Part shown: piece after piece, positions 36,969 through 46,031 of the stretch | Layout of the letters: every line of letters starts with the position of its first letter | Position numbering within the stretch: position 1 is the first letter of the stretch | NCBI GenBank assembly: GCA_934167695.1 | Contig: CAKPLP010000005.1 | Coordinates: forward strand, 25,721 to 89,720 | DNA length: 64,000 bases | Origin: an uncultured Bacilli bacterium | GTDB taxonomy: Bacteria; Bacillota_I; Bacilli_A; RF39; UBA660 | Direction of reading: 5' to 3' | Made by a program: the position numbers and the translations under genes | The notes under the pieces: generated by a model | Seen by the model: the letters and a program-made list of their open reading frames with translations, nothing else | Database searches by the model: none | What the model was told of the DNA's origin: nothing

Positions 36969-38945
36969 TCACTCAGCTTTTGTATTATCTAATTTACTAT
37001 CAAAGACAGATTGTTCTACACTAGGTTCTGTTCCTTTTATAAAGTACATTAGCTTTTTCTTTGTTGCTCCCTCCTCTACTGCCTTACCAGAGATTGGATC
37101 TACTAAAACAGCAGAGACATTATCAGGTTTCTTATACCAATCATCTTTCTTTCCATCTTCATACGCTTCTATACTTTTATACCAAATATTTTGAGCATAC
37201 TTTGCAACAACATTACTAATTGTTTTATTATCATCATATCCTAACCAAATAGAAGTAACAATATCTTTATTATATCCTATATACCACTCATCAGTATCAG
37301 TAGTACCGCTTTTTAAAGAATAAGTATGTTTTAATTTAGAAGCAAGACCTATCGCTGTAGGATAATTATAATCAATATAATCAGGATCATACGTTGCAGT
37401 TAACATATTATTTAAAATATATGCAATACTTGAATTTAATACTAAAGTTTTATCATTATCAGCCTTATATAATACTTTTCCATCTTTATCCTCTATCTTC
37501 TCAATTAAATGAGGTTTTATTCTATATCCCAAATTTGCAAATGCAGCATATCCTGCCGTCATTTCAATCATATTAATTTCATTAGTTCCCAAAGGTAAAC
37601 TAGGTACATCCTCTAACTTAGCAGTAATCCCTACTCTTTTTGCAACATTTATCATAGCATCACTACCAAGAAATAAATTAGTTTTAACTGCATAAATATT
37701 ATCAGAATAAGCAATAGCAGTAGACATAGAAATAGCCTTATTAGCATACTTATCATTATAATTTTTAGGAGAATAATCATCCCTTTCAGAAAAAGTAAAA
37801 GTAGTTTTCTCACTTGTAAAAGAACTACTAGTAGTAAATCCACTTTCTAATGCTGCATAATATAAATAAGGCTTCATTGTAGAACCAACTTGCCTTTTGG
37901 CTTTAACTGCCCTATTATATTGAGAACTGTTATAGTCACGCCCTCCTACTAATGCCACAATTTTTCCATTGACAGGATTCATCATAATTGCAGAAGCTTG
38001 TAATTGCTCTTCTTTAGCAAGTTCATCATTAATATTTTTTTCTAAAGTAGTTTGAGCATTTATATCTAAATTTGTATATATTTTTAATCCCTTAGTATCT
38101 GTATAAGAACTAGGGATATTTTTAATTGATTTTAACTCATTTAATACTGCATCCTGATAATACATTAAAGTACTAGAATCATTATCAGTCTTTTTTCCAT
38201 AATAAGTAAGATTTTCATTATAAGCATTATCTGCCTCATTTTGAGTAATATACTTATTTTTAACCATTAAGTTTAAAATAGTTCTCTGTCTTTTTTTAGC
38301 AATCTCTTCATTAACTAATGGAGAATAATTACTGGGTGACTTTGGTATTCCAACCAACATACTAGCTTCCGCTAAACTTAAATCTTTAGCACTTTTATTA
38401 AAATAAAATTGACTAGCATTTTCAATACCATACATACCATGCCCATAGTTGATAGTATTTAAATATCCCTCTAAAATTTGTTTTTTACTATAATTAGCCT
38501 CTAATCTAATAGTATATAATGCTTCATTCCATTTTCTCTTCCAAGTTTTATCAAAATCTAAAAATAAATTCTTAGCATATTGCTGACTAATAGTAGAAGC
38601 TCCCTGACTTGCTTTTCTATTAATAATATTTACATAAGTTGCCTTTATAATTCTAAATATATCAAATCCTTTATGTTTATAAAAATTCTTATCCTCAGTA
38701 GATATAGTGGCATTAATAACACTCTTAGAAATATTATTTAAATCAATCCACTCTTTAGTACCACTTCCCTGAAAAAAAACTTTCTTACTACTATCATATA
38801 AAGTTAAACTATTAGCAGCCTTAATTTCAAGTTTAGGAGTAAGTTTTGCATATAAAAAAGCACTTAAACAAATAATTCCAACTCCTAAAATTAATATTAA
38901 TAATAGATTTCTAATACATCGTAAATGCTTTTTCATATTATTCAC
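36969..38945 (-). CDS. Class A penicillin-binding protein (PBP1A type)
   Basis: Bifunctional peptidoglycan synthase with an N-terminal membrane helix. The GT51 glycosyltransferase has STEDKNFYKHKGFD, the QGASTISQQYAKN stretch and RKWNEALYTIRLE. The transpeptidase has STMK (active Ser in KRQVGSTMKPYLYY), SDN in AYSDNIYAVK, and KSGTT in LKSGTTDTDEWYIGYN, so all catalytic motifs are intact. The length is 658 residues. It lies 43 bp downstream of nothing else on its strand; gerQ follows it. The link to sporulation is possible but unproven. Confidence 0.93.
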   Translation of the reverse strand: MNNMKKHLRCIRNLLLILILGVGIICLSAFLYAKLTPKLEIKAANSLTLYDSSKKVFFQGSGTKEWIDLNNISKSVINATISTEDKNFYKHKGFDIFRIIKATYVNIINRKASQGASTISQQYAKNLFLDFDKTWKRKWNEALYTIRLEANYSKKQILEGYLNTINYGHGMYGIENASQFYFNKSAKDLSLAEASMLVGIPKSPSNYSPLVNEEIAKKRQRTILNLMVKNKYITQNEADNAYNENLTYYGKKTDNDSSTLMYYQDAVLNELKSIKNIPSSYTDTKGLKIYTNLDINAQTTLEKNINDELAKEEQLQASAIMMNPVNGKIVALVGGRDYNSSQYNRAVKAKRQVGSTMKPYLYYAALESGFTTSSSFTSEKTTFTFSERDDYSPKNYNDKYANKAISMSTAIAYSDNIYAVKTNLFLGSDAMINVAKRVGITAKLEDVPSLPLGTNEINMIEMTAGYAAFANLGYRIKPHLIEKIEDKDGKVLYKADNDKTLVLNSSIAYILNNMLTATYDPDYIDYNYPTAIGLASKLKHTYSLKSGTTDTDEWYIGYNKDIVTSIWLGYDDNKTISNVVAKYAQNIWYKSIEAYEDGKKDDWYKKPDNVSAVLVDPISGKAVEEGATKKKLMYFIKGTEPSVEQSVFDSKLDNTKAE

Positions 38946-39038
38946 CTTCTCTTTTAGTATTAAACAAATCTTTTAAATTATGTATCTATTTTAACTAAGT
39001 TATGTTATAATCTAATAGAAATTCAAGTTGGTGATTAA

Positions 39039-39410
39039 ATGCAAAGATACAAGGTTTTAATTACAATTAATTCTGATAATGACAAAAAAAGTTTTACTCA
39101 AATAATTAATTATGATGAAGAAAAACAATATTTATATTATGTTGAAAATGATCCAGAAAAAACAGTAAATATATATGATTATAAAAAAAACACTCTAAAA
39201 AGAGATAATTCAAAAATATATTTAGAGTTAAATTTTATTAATAAAAAAATTACTAATAATAAATTACAACTAAAAGATTTAAACAATTATTTAGATATAG
39301 ATATTTTTACTGAAAGTATTGAAGTTATTGATAAAAATATCACAATAAAATATTTATTAAATAATGAAAAATATTTATATAAATTAGAAATAATGGAGGA
39401 AGTAAAATGA
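39039..39410 (+). CDS. DUF1934 protein (YwiB type)
   Basis: A 123-residue lipocalin-like beta protein of unknown function. The position directly before argS and overlapping it by four bases (ATGA-type junction) is the same as ywiB-argS in B. subtilis. Sequence similarity is weak by eye and the call rests partly on context. Confidence 0.6.
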   Translation: MQRYKVLITINSDNDKKSFTQIINYDEEKQYLYYVENDPEKTVNIYDYKKNTLKRDNSKIYLELNFINKKITNNKLQLKDLNNYLDIDIFTESIEVIDKNITIKYLLNNEKYLYKLEIMEEVK

Positions 39411-41152
39411 GTATATTAAAAGATTTAAAAAGTTCTTTAAAAGAAATAGTAAAACAAGCAGGTTATGATTTAGAAGAAATAACATTTGTAGAATCATCAC
39501 GTCCTGATTTAGGAGATTATCAAATAAATGATGCTATGCGTCTAGCCTCAATTTATCACACCTCACCACGAGAAATCGCTGAAAAAATAGTTGCTATTCT
39601 TAAAGAAGATCCTAGATTTACTAATATAAATATAGCAGGACCAGGCTTTATTAACCTAACATTAAGCACTTACTATTTACAAACATCATTAAACAGAATC
39701 TTAGACGATTTTTCTAGTAATATTGATAAAGAACAACCTAAAAAAATTATGATGGACTATGGTGGTGCAAATATTGCAAAAACACTTCACGTAGGACACT
39801 TACGTTCTGCTAATATTGGTGAAGCAATTAAAAGACTAGCCAGATATTTAGGGTTAGAAGTCATTAGTGATGTTCACTTTGGAGATATTGGAAGACAATC
39901 AGGTATGGTTATATCAGAAATAAAAAAAAGATACCCTACTCTAGATTATTTTAATCCGAACTTTACAGGAGATTATAATAAAATAGAATTCGAAATAACT
40001 CCAGAAGAATTAGGAGAAATATACCCTACTGCCTCTTTAGATGCAAAAAATAATGAAGAAAGAATGCAAGAAGTAGTAGAAATAACTAAAGAATTAGAAG
40101 AAAATAATCCAGCCTATCAAGCACTATGGAATAAAATAAAAGAAGTTTCAATAAAAGATATAAAGCAAGTATATAAAGATATTAATACATCATTTGACTT
40201 ATATGAAGGAGAAAGCGACTGTTATCCATATATCCCAAAAATGATAAAGTATATGGAAGATAATAACTATCTAAGAGAAAGTCAAGAAGCAAAAGTAATA
40301 GATATAAAAGAAGAAACAGACAAATCCCCTATGCCACCTCTTGTTGTTATTAAATCAAATGGAGCTACATTATACGCCACTAGAGAACTTGCAACACTAT
40401 ATTCTAGAATAGAAAGATTTAATCCAGATGAAATATGGTATTTTGCAGACTTTAGACAATCATTATACTTTGAACAAGTATTTAGAGCAGCAAAAAAATC
40501 AAAACTAATACCAGAAAATACAAAATTAGGTTTCTATGGTTTTGGTACTATGAATGGTCCAGATGGAAAACCATTCAAAACAAGAGATGGTAATGTAATG
40601 AGTCTAAAAGAATTAATTCATTTACTAGAAAATGAAACCTTAACGCGTCTTAATAAAGACATTGTTTCAAAAGATAAACAAAAAGAAACATCAAAACAAA
40701 TAGCAATAGCAGCCCTAAAATATGCAGATTTAATACCTTACCGTGAAACAGATTACATATTTGATCCTTCTAAATTTGTAAGTTTAGATGGAAAAACAGG
40801 ACCATACTTATTATATTCAACTATTAGAATGAAATCCCTGTTAAATAAAGCTGAAGAGAAAAACTATTACATAACAAAATTAAAAAACAAAACAGATAGA
40901 CAAGTTGCAATAACGTTATTAAAATTACCACAAGTATTAACAAGATGTTTAGAACAAAAATCATTAAATGAACTTACAGATTATATTTATAAATTAACTA
41001 GTAGTTACAATACTTTCTACAATGAATGTAAAATTTTAGTAGAGCCTGACAAAGCCCAAAAACTCTCATGGTTAGCATTAACAAAACTAGTATATAATAC
41101 TAATATTCAAATTTTAAATATATTAGGAATTGATGTTCCAGAAAAAATGTAA
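39407..41152 (+). CDS. argS: Arginyl-tRNA synthetase
   Basis: Class I synthetase. The Add-1 N-terminal domain is followed by the HIGH-equivalent AKTLHVGHLRSANIGEAI. The catalytic core includes SDVHFGDIGRQSG, and PFKTRDGNVMSL takes the place of KMSKS, as in many ArgRS. The C-terminal DALR anticodon-binding domain (YNTFYNECKIL) is present. The length is 581 residues. The GGAGG ribosome-binding site lies inside the DUF1934 end, so the genes are coupled. Confidence 0.96.
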   Translation: MSILKDLKSSLKEIVKQAGYDLEEITFVESSRPDLGDYQINDAMRLASIYHTSPREIAEKIVAILKEDPRFTNINIAGPGFINLTLSTYYLQTSLNRILDDFSSNIDKEQPKKIMMDYGGANIAKTLHVGHLRSANIGEAIKRLARYLGLEVISDVHFGDIGRQSGMVISEIKKRYPTLDYFNPNFTGDYNKIEFEITPEELGEIYPTASLDAKNNEERMQEVVEITKELEENNPAYQALWNKIKEVSIKDIKQVYKDINTSFDLYEGESDCYPYIPKMIKYMEDNNYLRESQEAKVIDIKEETDKSPMPPLVVIKSNGATLYATRELATLYSRIERFNPDEIWYFADFRQSLYFEQVFRAAKKSKLIPENTKLGFYGFGTMNGPDGKPFKTRDGNVMSLKELIHLLENETLTRLNKDIVSKDKQKETSKQIAIAALKYADLIPYRETDYIFDPSKFVSLDGKTGPYLLYSTIRMKSLLNKAEEKNYYITKLKNKTDRQVAITLLKLPQVLTRCLEQKSLNELTDYIYKLTSSYNTFYNECKILVEPDKAQKLSWLALTKLVYNTNIQILNILGIDVPEKM

Positions 41153-41269
41153 AAAAAATAGTTGCATAAGTATACAAACTATGATATATATATTGTCGAT
41201 GTTTTATATCAAATTTAATAAACAAGTTATCTATATATTACATATAATGACTTGAATGGAGGAAATTTA

Positions 41270-41710
41270 ATGAGCATTGACAAAATGAAAAAAGAAGATT
41301 TAGAGTTACTTTCCAATAAGGATATAACAAATATAATTTTAGAAGAGAGTAAAAAGCCACTAAATACGGCTGATTTATATAAAAAAATAATAAAGCTATT
41401 AGATTTGCCTGAATCTACTTTTGAAGAAAAAATAGGGGATTACTATACAGCTTTAACTACTGATAAAAGATTTATATTATTAGATGATGGTACATGGGAT
41501 TTGAGAAACCGTCATACATCAGACAAAGTATTAAAAACAGCTATTAGTGAAGAAGATGATGAAGATGATGAATCACCAGTAGATGAAGATGAAATCTTAA
41601 ATGAAGAAATAGAAGATGATTATTCTGATGAGGCAACATATGATGATAATGATGAAGATTTAAAAGATTTAGTAGTTTTAGATGAAGACGAAATGGATCT
41701 AGAAAGATAG
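41270..41710 (+). CDS. rpoE: RNA polymerase delta subunit
   Basis: Gram-positive accessory RNA polymerase subunit that promotes recycling and specificity. It has an N-terminal HARE-HTH domain (KKPLNTADLYKKIIKLLDLPE and DGTWDLRNRH), then a disordered Asp/Glu tail of about 60 residues ending DEDEMDLER. Start 41270 (MSIDKMKKEDLELL) follows GGAGGAAATTTA; the longer frame to 41252 adds MNGGNL only. The length is 146 residues. The argS-rpoE order is typical of Bacilli. Confidence 0.93.
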   Translation: MSIDKMKKEDLELLSNKDITNIILEESKKPLNTADLYKKIIKLLDLPESTFEEKIGDYYTALTTDKRFILLDDGTWDLRNRHTSDKVLKTAISEEDDEDDESPVDEDEILNEEIEDDYSDEATYDDNDEDLKDLVVLDEDEMDLER

Positions 41711-41738
41711 TAATATGACTTTTCATATTACTTTTTCT
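41709..41738 (+). terminator. Terminator of rpoE
   Basis: AGTAATATG and CATATTACT form a perfect 9-bp stem, followed by TTTTC. Confidence 0.85.
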
Positions 41739-41797
41739 TTATTTTCAAAACTAAAATACTATGATATAATAACTAATATTAAAAAGGAGAGATCATA

Positions 41798-42856
41798 ATG
41801 TTTGAACACTTAGAACAAATAGAACAACATTATAATGAAATAACTGAAGAATTAACAAAACCAGAAGTTTTAAATGATATTAAAAAAACTAGAGAACTAT
41901 CTAAAGAATTAAGTGAATTAGAAGATGTAGTATCATGTTTTAAAGAATATAAAAAAGTATTAGAAAACTTAGAAGATACTAAAGAAATGCTAAAAGATCC
42001 TGATTTAGGAGACATGGCAAAAGAAGAACTACAAGTATTAGAAGAAAATAAAAATAAATATGAAAAAGAACTAGAAATACTACTAATTCCTAAAGATCCT
42101 AATGATAATAAAAATGTTATAGTAGAAATAAGAGGAGCCGCAGGAGGAGATGAAGCTAATATATTCGCTGGAGATCTATTTAGAATGTATACAAGATACG
42201 CAGAGAAAAAAGGCTTTAAATATGAAGTATATAACTCTGTAGATGGTGATGCTGGAGGATATAGTCAAATAGAATTTATGATAAAAGGAGAAGGGGCCTA
42301 TAGTAAATTTAAATACGAAAGCGGATCACATAGAGTACAAAGAGTTCCAACAACAGAATCAAATGGTCGTCTTCAAACATCAACAGCAACAGTATTAGTA
42401 ATGCCTGAAGCAGAAGAAGTTGATATTGAAATTAAACAATCAGATTTAAGAATAGATATTTATCGTTCATCAGGATGTGGAGGACAAGGAGTAAATACAA
42501 CAGATTCTGCAGTAAGAATAACCCATTTACCTACTAACACTGTTGTAACTTGCCAAAACGAAAGAAGTCAAATTCAAAATAAAGAACAAGCTATGAAAGT
42601 TTTAAAAGCAAGACTTTATGAATTAGAAAGAGAACGTTTAGAAACAGAAGAGGGTAATGCTAGAAGAAGTAAAATAGGAACAGGCGATAGAGCCGAAAAA
42701 ATCCGTACTTACAATTATCCACAAAATAGAGTTACAGATCATCGTATCGGTTATACTACTAAAAACCTAGATAGAGTTATGGATGGCGACTTAGATGGTA
42801 TTATAGAATCATTACAAAAAGAAGATCAAGCAAGAAAACTAGCAGGAGAAGAATAG
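41798..42856 (+). CDS. prfA: Peptide chain release factor 1
   Basis: Recognises UAA and UAG. The GGQ hydrolysis motif is in SGCGGQGVNTTDSAVRITH and the RF1-specific anticodon tripeptide is PTT in VPTTESNGR. The length of 352 residues is normal. It is followed after 5 bp by prmC, which methylates the GGQ glutamine. Confidence 0.97.
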   Translation: MFEHLEQIEQHYNEITEELTKPEVLNDIKKTRELSKELSELEDVVSCFKEYKKVLENLEDTKEMLKDPDLGDMAKEELQVLEENKNKYEKELEILLIPKDPNDNKNVIVEIRGAAGGDEANIFAGDLFRMYTRYAEKKGFKYEVYNSVDGDAGGYSQIEFMIKGEGAYSKFKYESGSHRVQRVPTTESNGRLQTSTATVLVMPEAEEVDIEIKQSDLRIDIYRSSGCGGQGVNTTDSAVRITHLPTNTVVTCQNERSQIQNKEQAMKVLKARLYELERERLETEEGNARRSKIGTGDRAEKIRTYNYPQNRVTDHRIGYTTKNLDRVMDGDLDGIIESLQKEDQARKLAGEE

Positions 42857-42861
42857 TTTTA

Positions 42862-43707
42862 ATGAGAGTAGAAGACCTATTAGTTTATGGTAAAAAATAC
42901 TGCCATTCAGATATTTCCAAAATTCTTCTAGGAGATTTATTAAATCTAAATCCATTAGAACTATTAATACACTTAGATGAAGAAGTTTCAGAAGAAAAAG
43001 CACTTATATATAAAGAAGAAGTAAAAGCAATAAAAGAAAACAAACCATTACAATACGTTTTAGGATATACTAATTTTTATGGAAATAAATTTATAGTAAA
43101 TGAAAAAGTATTAATTCCAAGATTTGAAACAGAAGAACTAGTAGAGAATACAATAAACTACATAAAAGAATACTTTAATATCCCAGTAAACATAATAGAT
43201 TTAGGATGTGGAAGTGGTGTTATAGGTTTAACCCTAAAACAAAAAATAAAAGACTCGGACGTAACACTATTAGATATATCAGAAGATGCTCTAAAAGTAG
43301 CACAAGAAAACAGTAAACAATTAAATTTACCAGTTAAATTTATTAAAAATAATATGTTAGAGAATTTAAATGAAAAATATGATGTAATAATAAGTAATCC
43401 TCCATATATAAAAACTAATGAAGAAATAGAGGAAATAGTAAAAAATAATGAACCACATCTAGCATTATATGCAGGAGAAGATGGCCTAGACTATTACAGA
43501 AGTATAATAAATAATATTCAAAATAATTTAAAAGAAAAATATCTAATCGCATTCGAGATAGGGTATGAACAAAAAGATCCTATTGTTAAATTATTAAATG
43601 AAAAATTAAACGACATTACAATTATTACTAAAAAAGATATGCAAGATAGAAACAGAATGATATTTGTTCTTTCAAATAGTTTAATAAAGTCGAAAAAAGA
43701 TAGTTAA
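42862..43707 (+). CDS. prmC: Peptide chain release factor N5-glutamine methyltransferase
   Basis: SAM-dependent methyltransferase acting on the GGQ of release factors. The SAM-binding motif is IIDLGCGSGVIGLTLK and the catalytic NPPY is in IISNPPYIKTNEE. The N-terminal helical domain has KPLQYVLGYTNFYG and IPRFETEELV, both typical. The length is 281 residues. prfA-prmC-spoIIR is the order seen in many spore formers. Confidence 0.95.
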   Translation: MRVEDLLVYGKKYCHSDISKILLGDLLNLNPLELLIHLDEEVSEEKALIYKEEVKAIKENKPLQYVLGYTNFYGNKFIVNEKVLIPRFETEELVENTINYIKEYFNIPVNIIDLGCGSGVIGLTLKQKIKDSDVTLLDISEDALKVAQENSKQLNLPVKFIKNNMLENLNEKYDVIISNPPYIKTNEEIEEIVKNNEPHLALYAGEDGLDYYRSIINNIQNNLKEKYLIAFEIGYEQKDPIVKLLNEKLNDITIITKKDMQDRNRMIFVLSNSLIKSKKDS

Positions 43708-43726
43708 AAACTGTATAATAAAAACC

Positions 43727-43760
43727 AAATCACCCTTTATAAATATGAAAGGTGATTTTT
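43727..43760 (+). promoter_or_regulatory. Hairpin that covers the spoIIR ribosome-binding site
   Basis: AAATCACC(C)TTT and AAAGGTGATTT form an 11-bp stem with an eight-base loop. The 3' arm contains the AAAGGTGA Shine-Dalgarno, six bases before the spoIIR ATG. It may end prmC transcripts, limit spoIIR translation, or both. Confidence 0.6.
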
Positions 43761-43762
43761 AA

Positions 43763-44281
43763 ATGAAAAAAGCAATAATTATTTTAAGTATAATAACAGG
43801 AATATTTGTAACAAATGACTTAACAAAAGAAAAGGTAGTTATACCAAAAGAATCTATAAGATTTAGAGTAATTGCAAACTCTAATACAGAAGCTGATCAA
43901 GCATTAAAAATTAAGGTAAGAAACTCTTTAGATAAAGATCTAGAAAAGATATTAGAAAATCAAAATAATATTCAAAAAGCTAAACAGTCTATCAAAAATA
44001 ATTTACCATTATTAGAACAAACAATAAAAAATACCCTAAAAGAAAATAATTCTAATATTAAATATACCATCAATTATGGAAATAATTACTTTCCTAGTAA
44101 ATCATATAAAGGAGTAGTATATAACGCTGGTAATTATGAATCATTAGTAGTAAAACTAGGAAAAGCAGAAGGAAATAACTTCTGGTGTGTATTATTTCCA
44201 CCACTATGCTTAGTAGATGAAAATACAACAGATACAGAATATCATATTCTAGTAAAAGACCTCTTGAAAAAATATTTTTAG
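43763..44281 (+). CDS. spoIIR: Stage II sporulation protein R
   Basis: Forespore-made signalling protein that triggers processing of pro-sigma-E in the mother cell. It has an N-terminal signal segment (IIILSIITGIFVTN). Family signatures are ESIRFRVIANSNTEADQALKIKVR, NYFPSKSYKGVVYNAGNYESL and NNFWCVLFPPLC. The length is 172 residues, at the short end of the family. Its presence implies that the genome keeps a compartment-specific sporulation cascade. Confidence 0.94.
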   Translation: MKKAIIILSIITGIFVTNDLTKEKVVIPKESIRFRVIANSNTEADQALKIKVRNSLDKDLEKILENQNNIQKAKQSIKNNLPLLEQTIKNTLKENNSNIKYTINYGNNYFPSKSYKGVVYNAGNYESLVVKLGKAEGNNFWCVLFPPLCLVDENTTDTEYHILVKDLLKKYF

Positions 44282-44323
44282 AATAAAAATAAACAAACTT
44301 AATAAATTATATTAGGTGAGCAA

Positions 44324-44860
44324 ATGAATACAATAATAACAGACTTCCTAATAGCAATAGCACTTAGTATGGATGCCTTTTCTATATCAATTTGTATGGC
44401 AACAAGTAATTTACTAAATAAAAGAAAAATGATAATATTTCCAATAATAGTAGGAATACTACACTTTTTAATGCCTCTACTAGGAAACTACCTAGGTACT
44501 TTAATATCATTTAATTTAGAAAAAATAGCAGATTACATATTAGGAGCAATATTTTTAATATTAAGTATAGAATTAATAACATCAAAAGAAAAAGAAAATT
44601 ATTTAAAAATAAATTATATATATTTACTATTAATAGCACTAACAGTAAGTATAGATAGTTTTACTATAGGATTAGGTCTTTCTTTAACTGATGAATATAC
44701 AATAACAGCAAGTATAATATTCTCAGTTATAAGTGCCTTATTTACAGTTATAGGATTAACTATAGGAAAATATTTAAATAGAAAAATAGAAAACAAAGCC
44801 AATATTATAGGAAGTATATTATTATTTTTATTATCTTTAAAATATTTTTTTAAATTTTGA
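44324..44860 (+). CDS. MntP-like manganese efflux pump
   Basis: Six predicted membrane helices in two similar halves, each with the acidic signature: SMDAFSISI near residue 16 and TVSIDSFTIGLGLS near residue 110. These Asp residues are required for transport in MntP. The length is 178 residues. YtaF of spore formers belongs to the same superfamily, and with spoIIR just upstream a sporulation role is possible. The stop is TGA. Confidence 0.8.
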   Translation: MNTIITDFLIAIALSMDAFSISICMATSNLLNKRKMIIFPIIVGILHFLMPLLGNYLGTLISFNLEKIADYILGAIFLILSIELITSKEKENYLKINYIYLLLIALTVSIDSFTIGLGLSLTDEYTITASIIFSVISALFTVIGLTIGKYLNRKIENKANIIGSILLFLLSLKYFFKF

Positions 44861-44883
44861 TTATACTATAAATGGTGAACAAA

Positions 44884-44976
44884 ATGAATCATAAAAAAAT
44901 ACTTAATGAATATTTAAAAGGTACAGAATATTATAAAAGGCTTTTAAAGTTTACAAAAAAGGACAAACATAGATAA
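44884..44976 (+). CDS. Possible very small basic protein
   Basis: ATG after GGTGAACAAA, with 30 codons (MNHKKILNEYLKGTEYYKRL, then a Lys-rich end) before TAA. A terminator overlaps its stop codon, which would suit a real small gene. No homologue is recognised. Confidence 0.3.
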   Translation: MNHKKILNEYLKGTEYYKRLLKFTKKDKHR

Positions 44977-44998
44977 TTATTTTATCTATGTTTTTGTT
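44965..44998 (+). terminator. Terminator after the mntP-like region
   Basis: AACATAGATAA and TTATCTATGTT form an 11-bp stem followed by TTTTGTTG. Confidence 0.8.
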
Positions 44999-45051
44999 GA
45001 TGATAAAAATAAAATGTTGTATACTTTAGTTGTCTAATAATAGGAGGAAGT

Positions 45052-45854
45052 ATGAGAGTGTCAATCAAATGTTCTAGTGGGGGGGGGTCACTTTAGTAGA
45101 ACAATAAATATATTTAAGAAAAATGGGCAACTTTATAGGAGTATATAAATACAGTACAGCAACATCAACAAAATGTATCACAGGTAATGAATCAACATGT
45201 GTAAAATCAACATGCTATAAAACAAAAACAAGTGGCAGTTGTCCTGTGGGAACAATCATAAAGTACAAAGTAAACGATTCAGATATAGTGACTTTTCATG
45301 TAATGTATGATACTGGATCTACTATGACAATGCAAAGTCAAAAAAATATTTTGTATGGTACAAGATGGTATCAATCAGATCCTACTAATGGATTTTCTAA
45401 CACAACTGGTCCGATTGTAGCATTACCAGCACTAGAAAGTGCAACCGCAGGCTGGACTAATGTAAATAACCAAACATATACAATGGGTACAACAACTTTC
45501 AAAACTAATGCCTACACTGGTTGTAGTACATATAGTTCATGTGCGACCAACACTTATACATTAGCATCAAGAACAGCAAAGGCCAGAATGATAACAATAC
45601 AAGAAGCAAAATATTTAGGATGTACAGCTACTGATAAATCATGTCCAATCTGGATGAATAATTATTTACCACAATCCACAAGTTATGGAGGAACAATAAA
45701 TGATACAACAGATAGAAACACTGGTTACTGGACTATGAATGCTTATCCTTCAAATATTTATTATGCGTGGTTTGTTTCTTCCCATGGAAGTGTCCAAAAT
45801 TATGATGCTTATGCTCCATTTGGTATAAGAGCAGTAGTAGTCGTTTCTAAATAA
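45052..45854 (+). pseudogene. Second copy of the surface protein, N-terminus lost
   Basis: From 45123 the reading frame MGNFIGVYKYS runs 243 residues and parallels the full-length gene at 35666 from its residue 71. It lacks the signal anchor and has no ribosome-binding site of its own. Upstream, AGGAGGAAGT and ATG (45052) open a frame that stops after 14 codons just past a run of nine G. A one-base change there would give a longer frame, but that also stops before 45123. So this is a truncated or donor copy. The last 100 bases differ from copy 1 at several non-silent positions near YYAWFVSSHGSVQNYD. Confidence 0.7.
45450..45755 (+). repeat. 306-bp block identical to 36191-36496
   Basis: See the partner block. 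Identity ends sharply just before the variable C-terminal codons. Confidence 0.9.
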
Positions 45855-45882
45855 TAGTTAACAAATATAACTATTTTTTTTT
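45853..45882 (+). terminator. Terminator after the second surface copy
   Basis: AATAGTTA and TAACTATT stem followed by eight T. Confidence 0.8.
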
Positions 45883-45888
45883 GCTTTC

Positions 45889-45917
45889 TTGACAAAGAGC
45901 AATATCTTTAATATGAT
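45889..45917 (+). promoter_or_regulatory. Promoter of murA
   Basis: TTGACA, a 17-bp spacer and TATGAT, with an AT-rich leader of about 110 bases before the gene. Confidence 0.7.
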
Positions 45918-46031
45918 ACTTATAGAAATTAAAAACAACTTTTTAAGTATAAAAATAATACAATATTTAATATTGCAGAAAAAATGAACTAAAAAAGACA
46001 ATTTTAATACAATATAATGATGGAGGATTAC

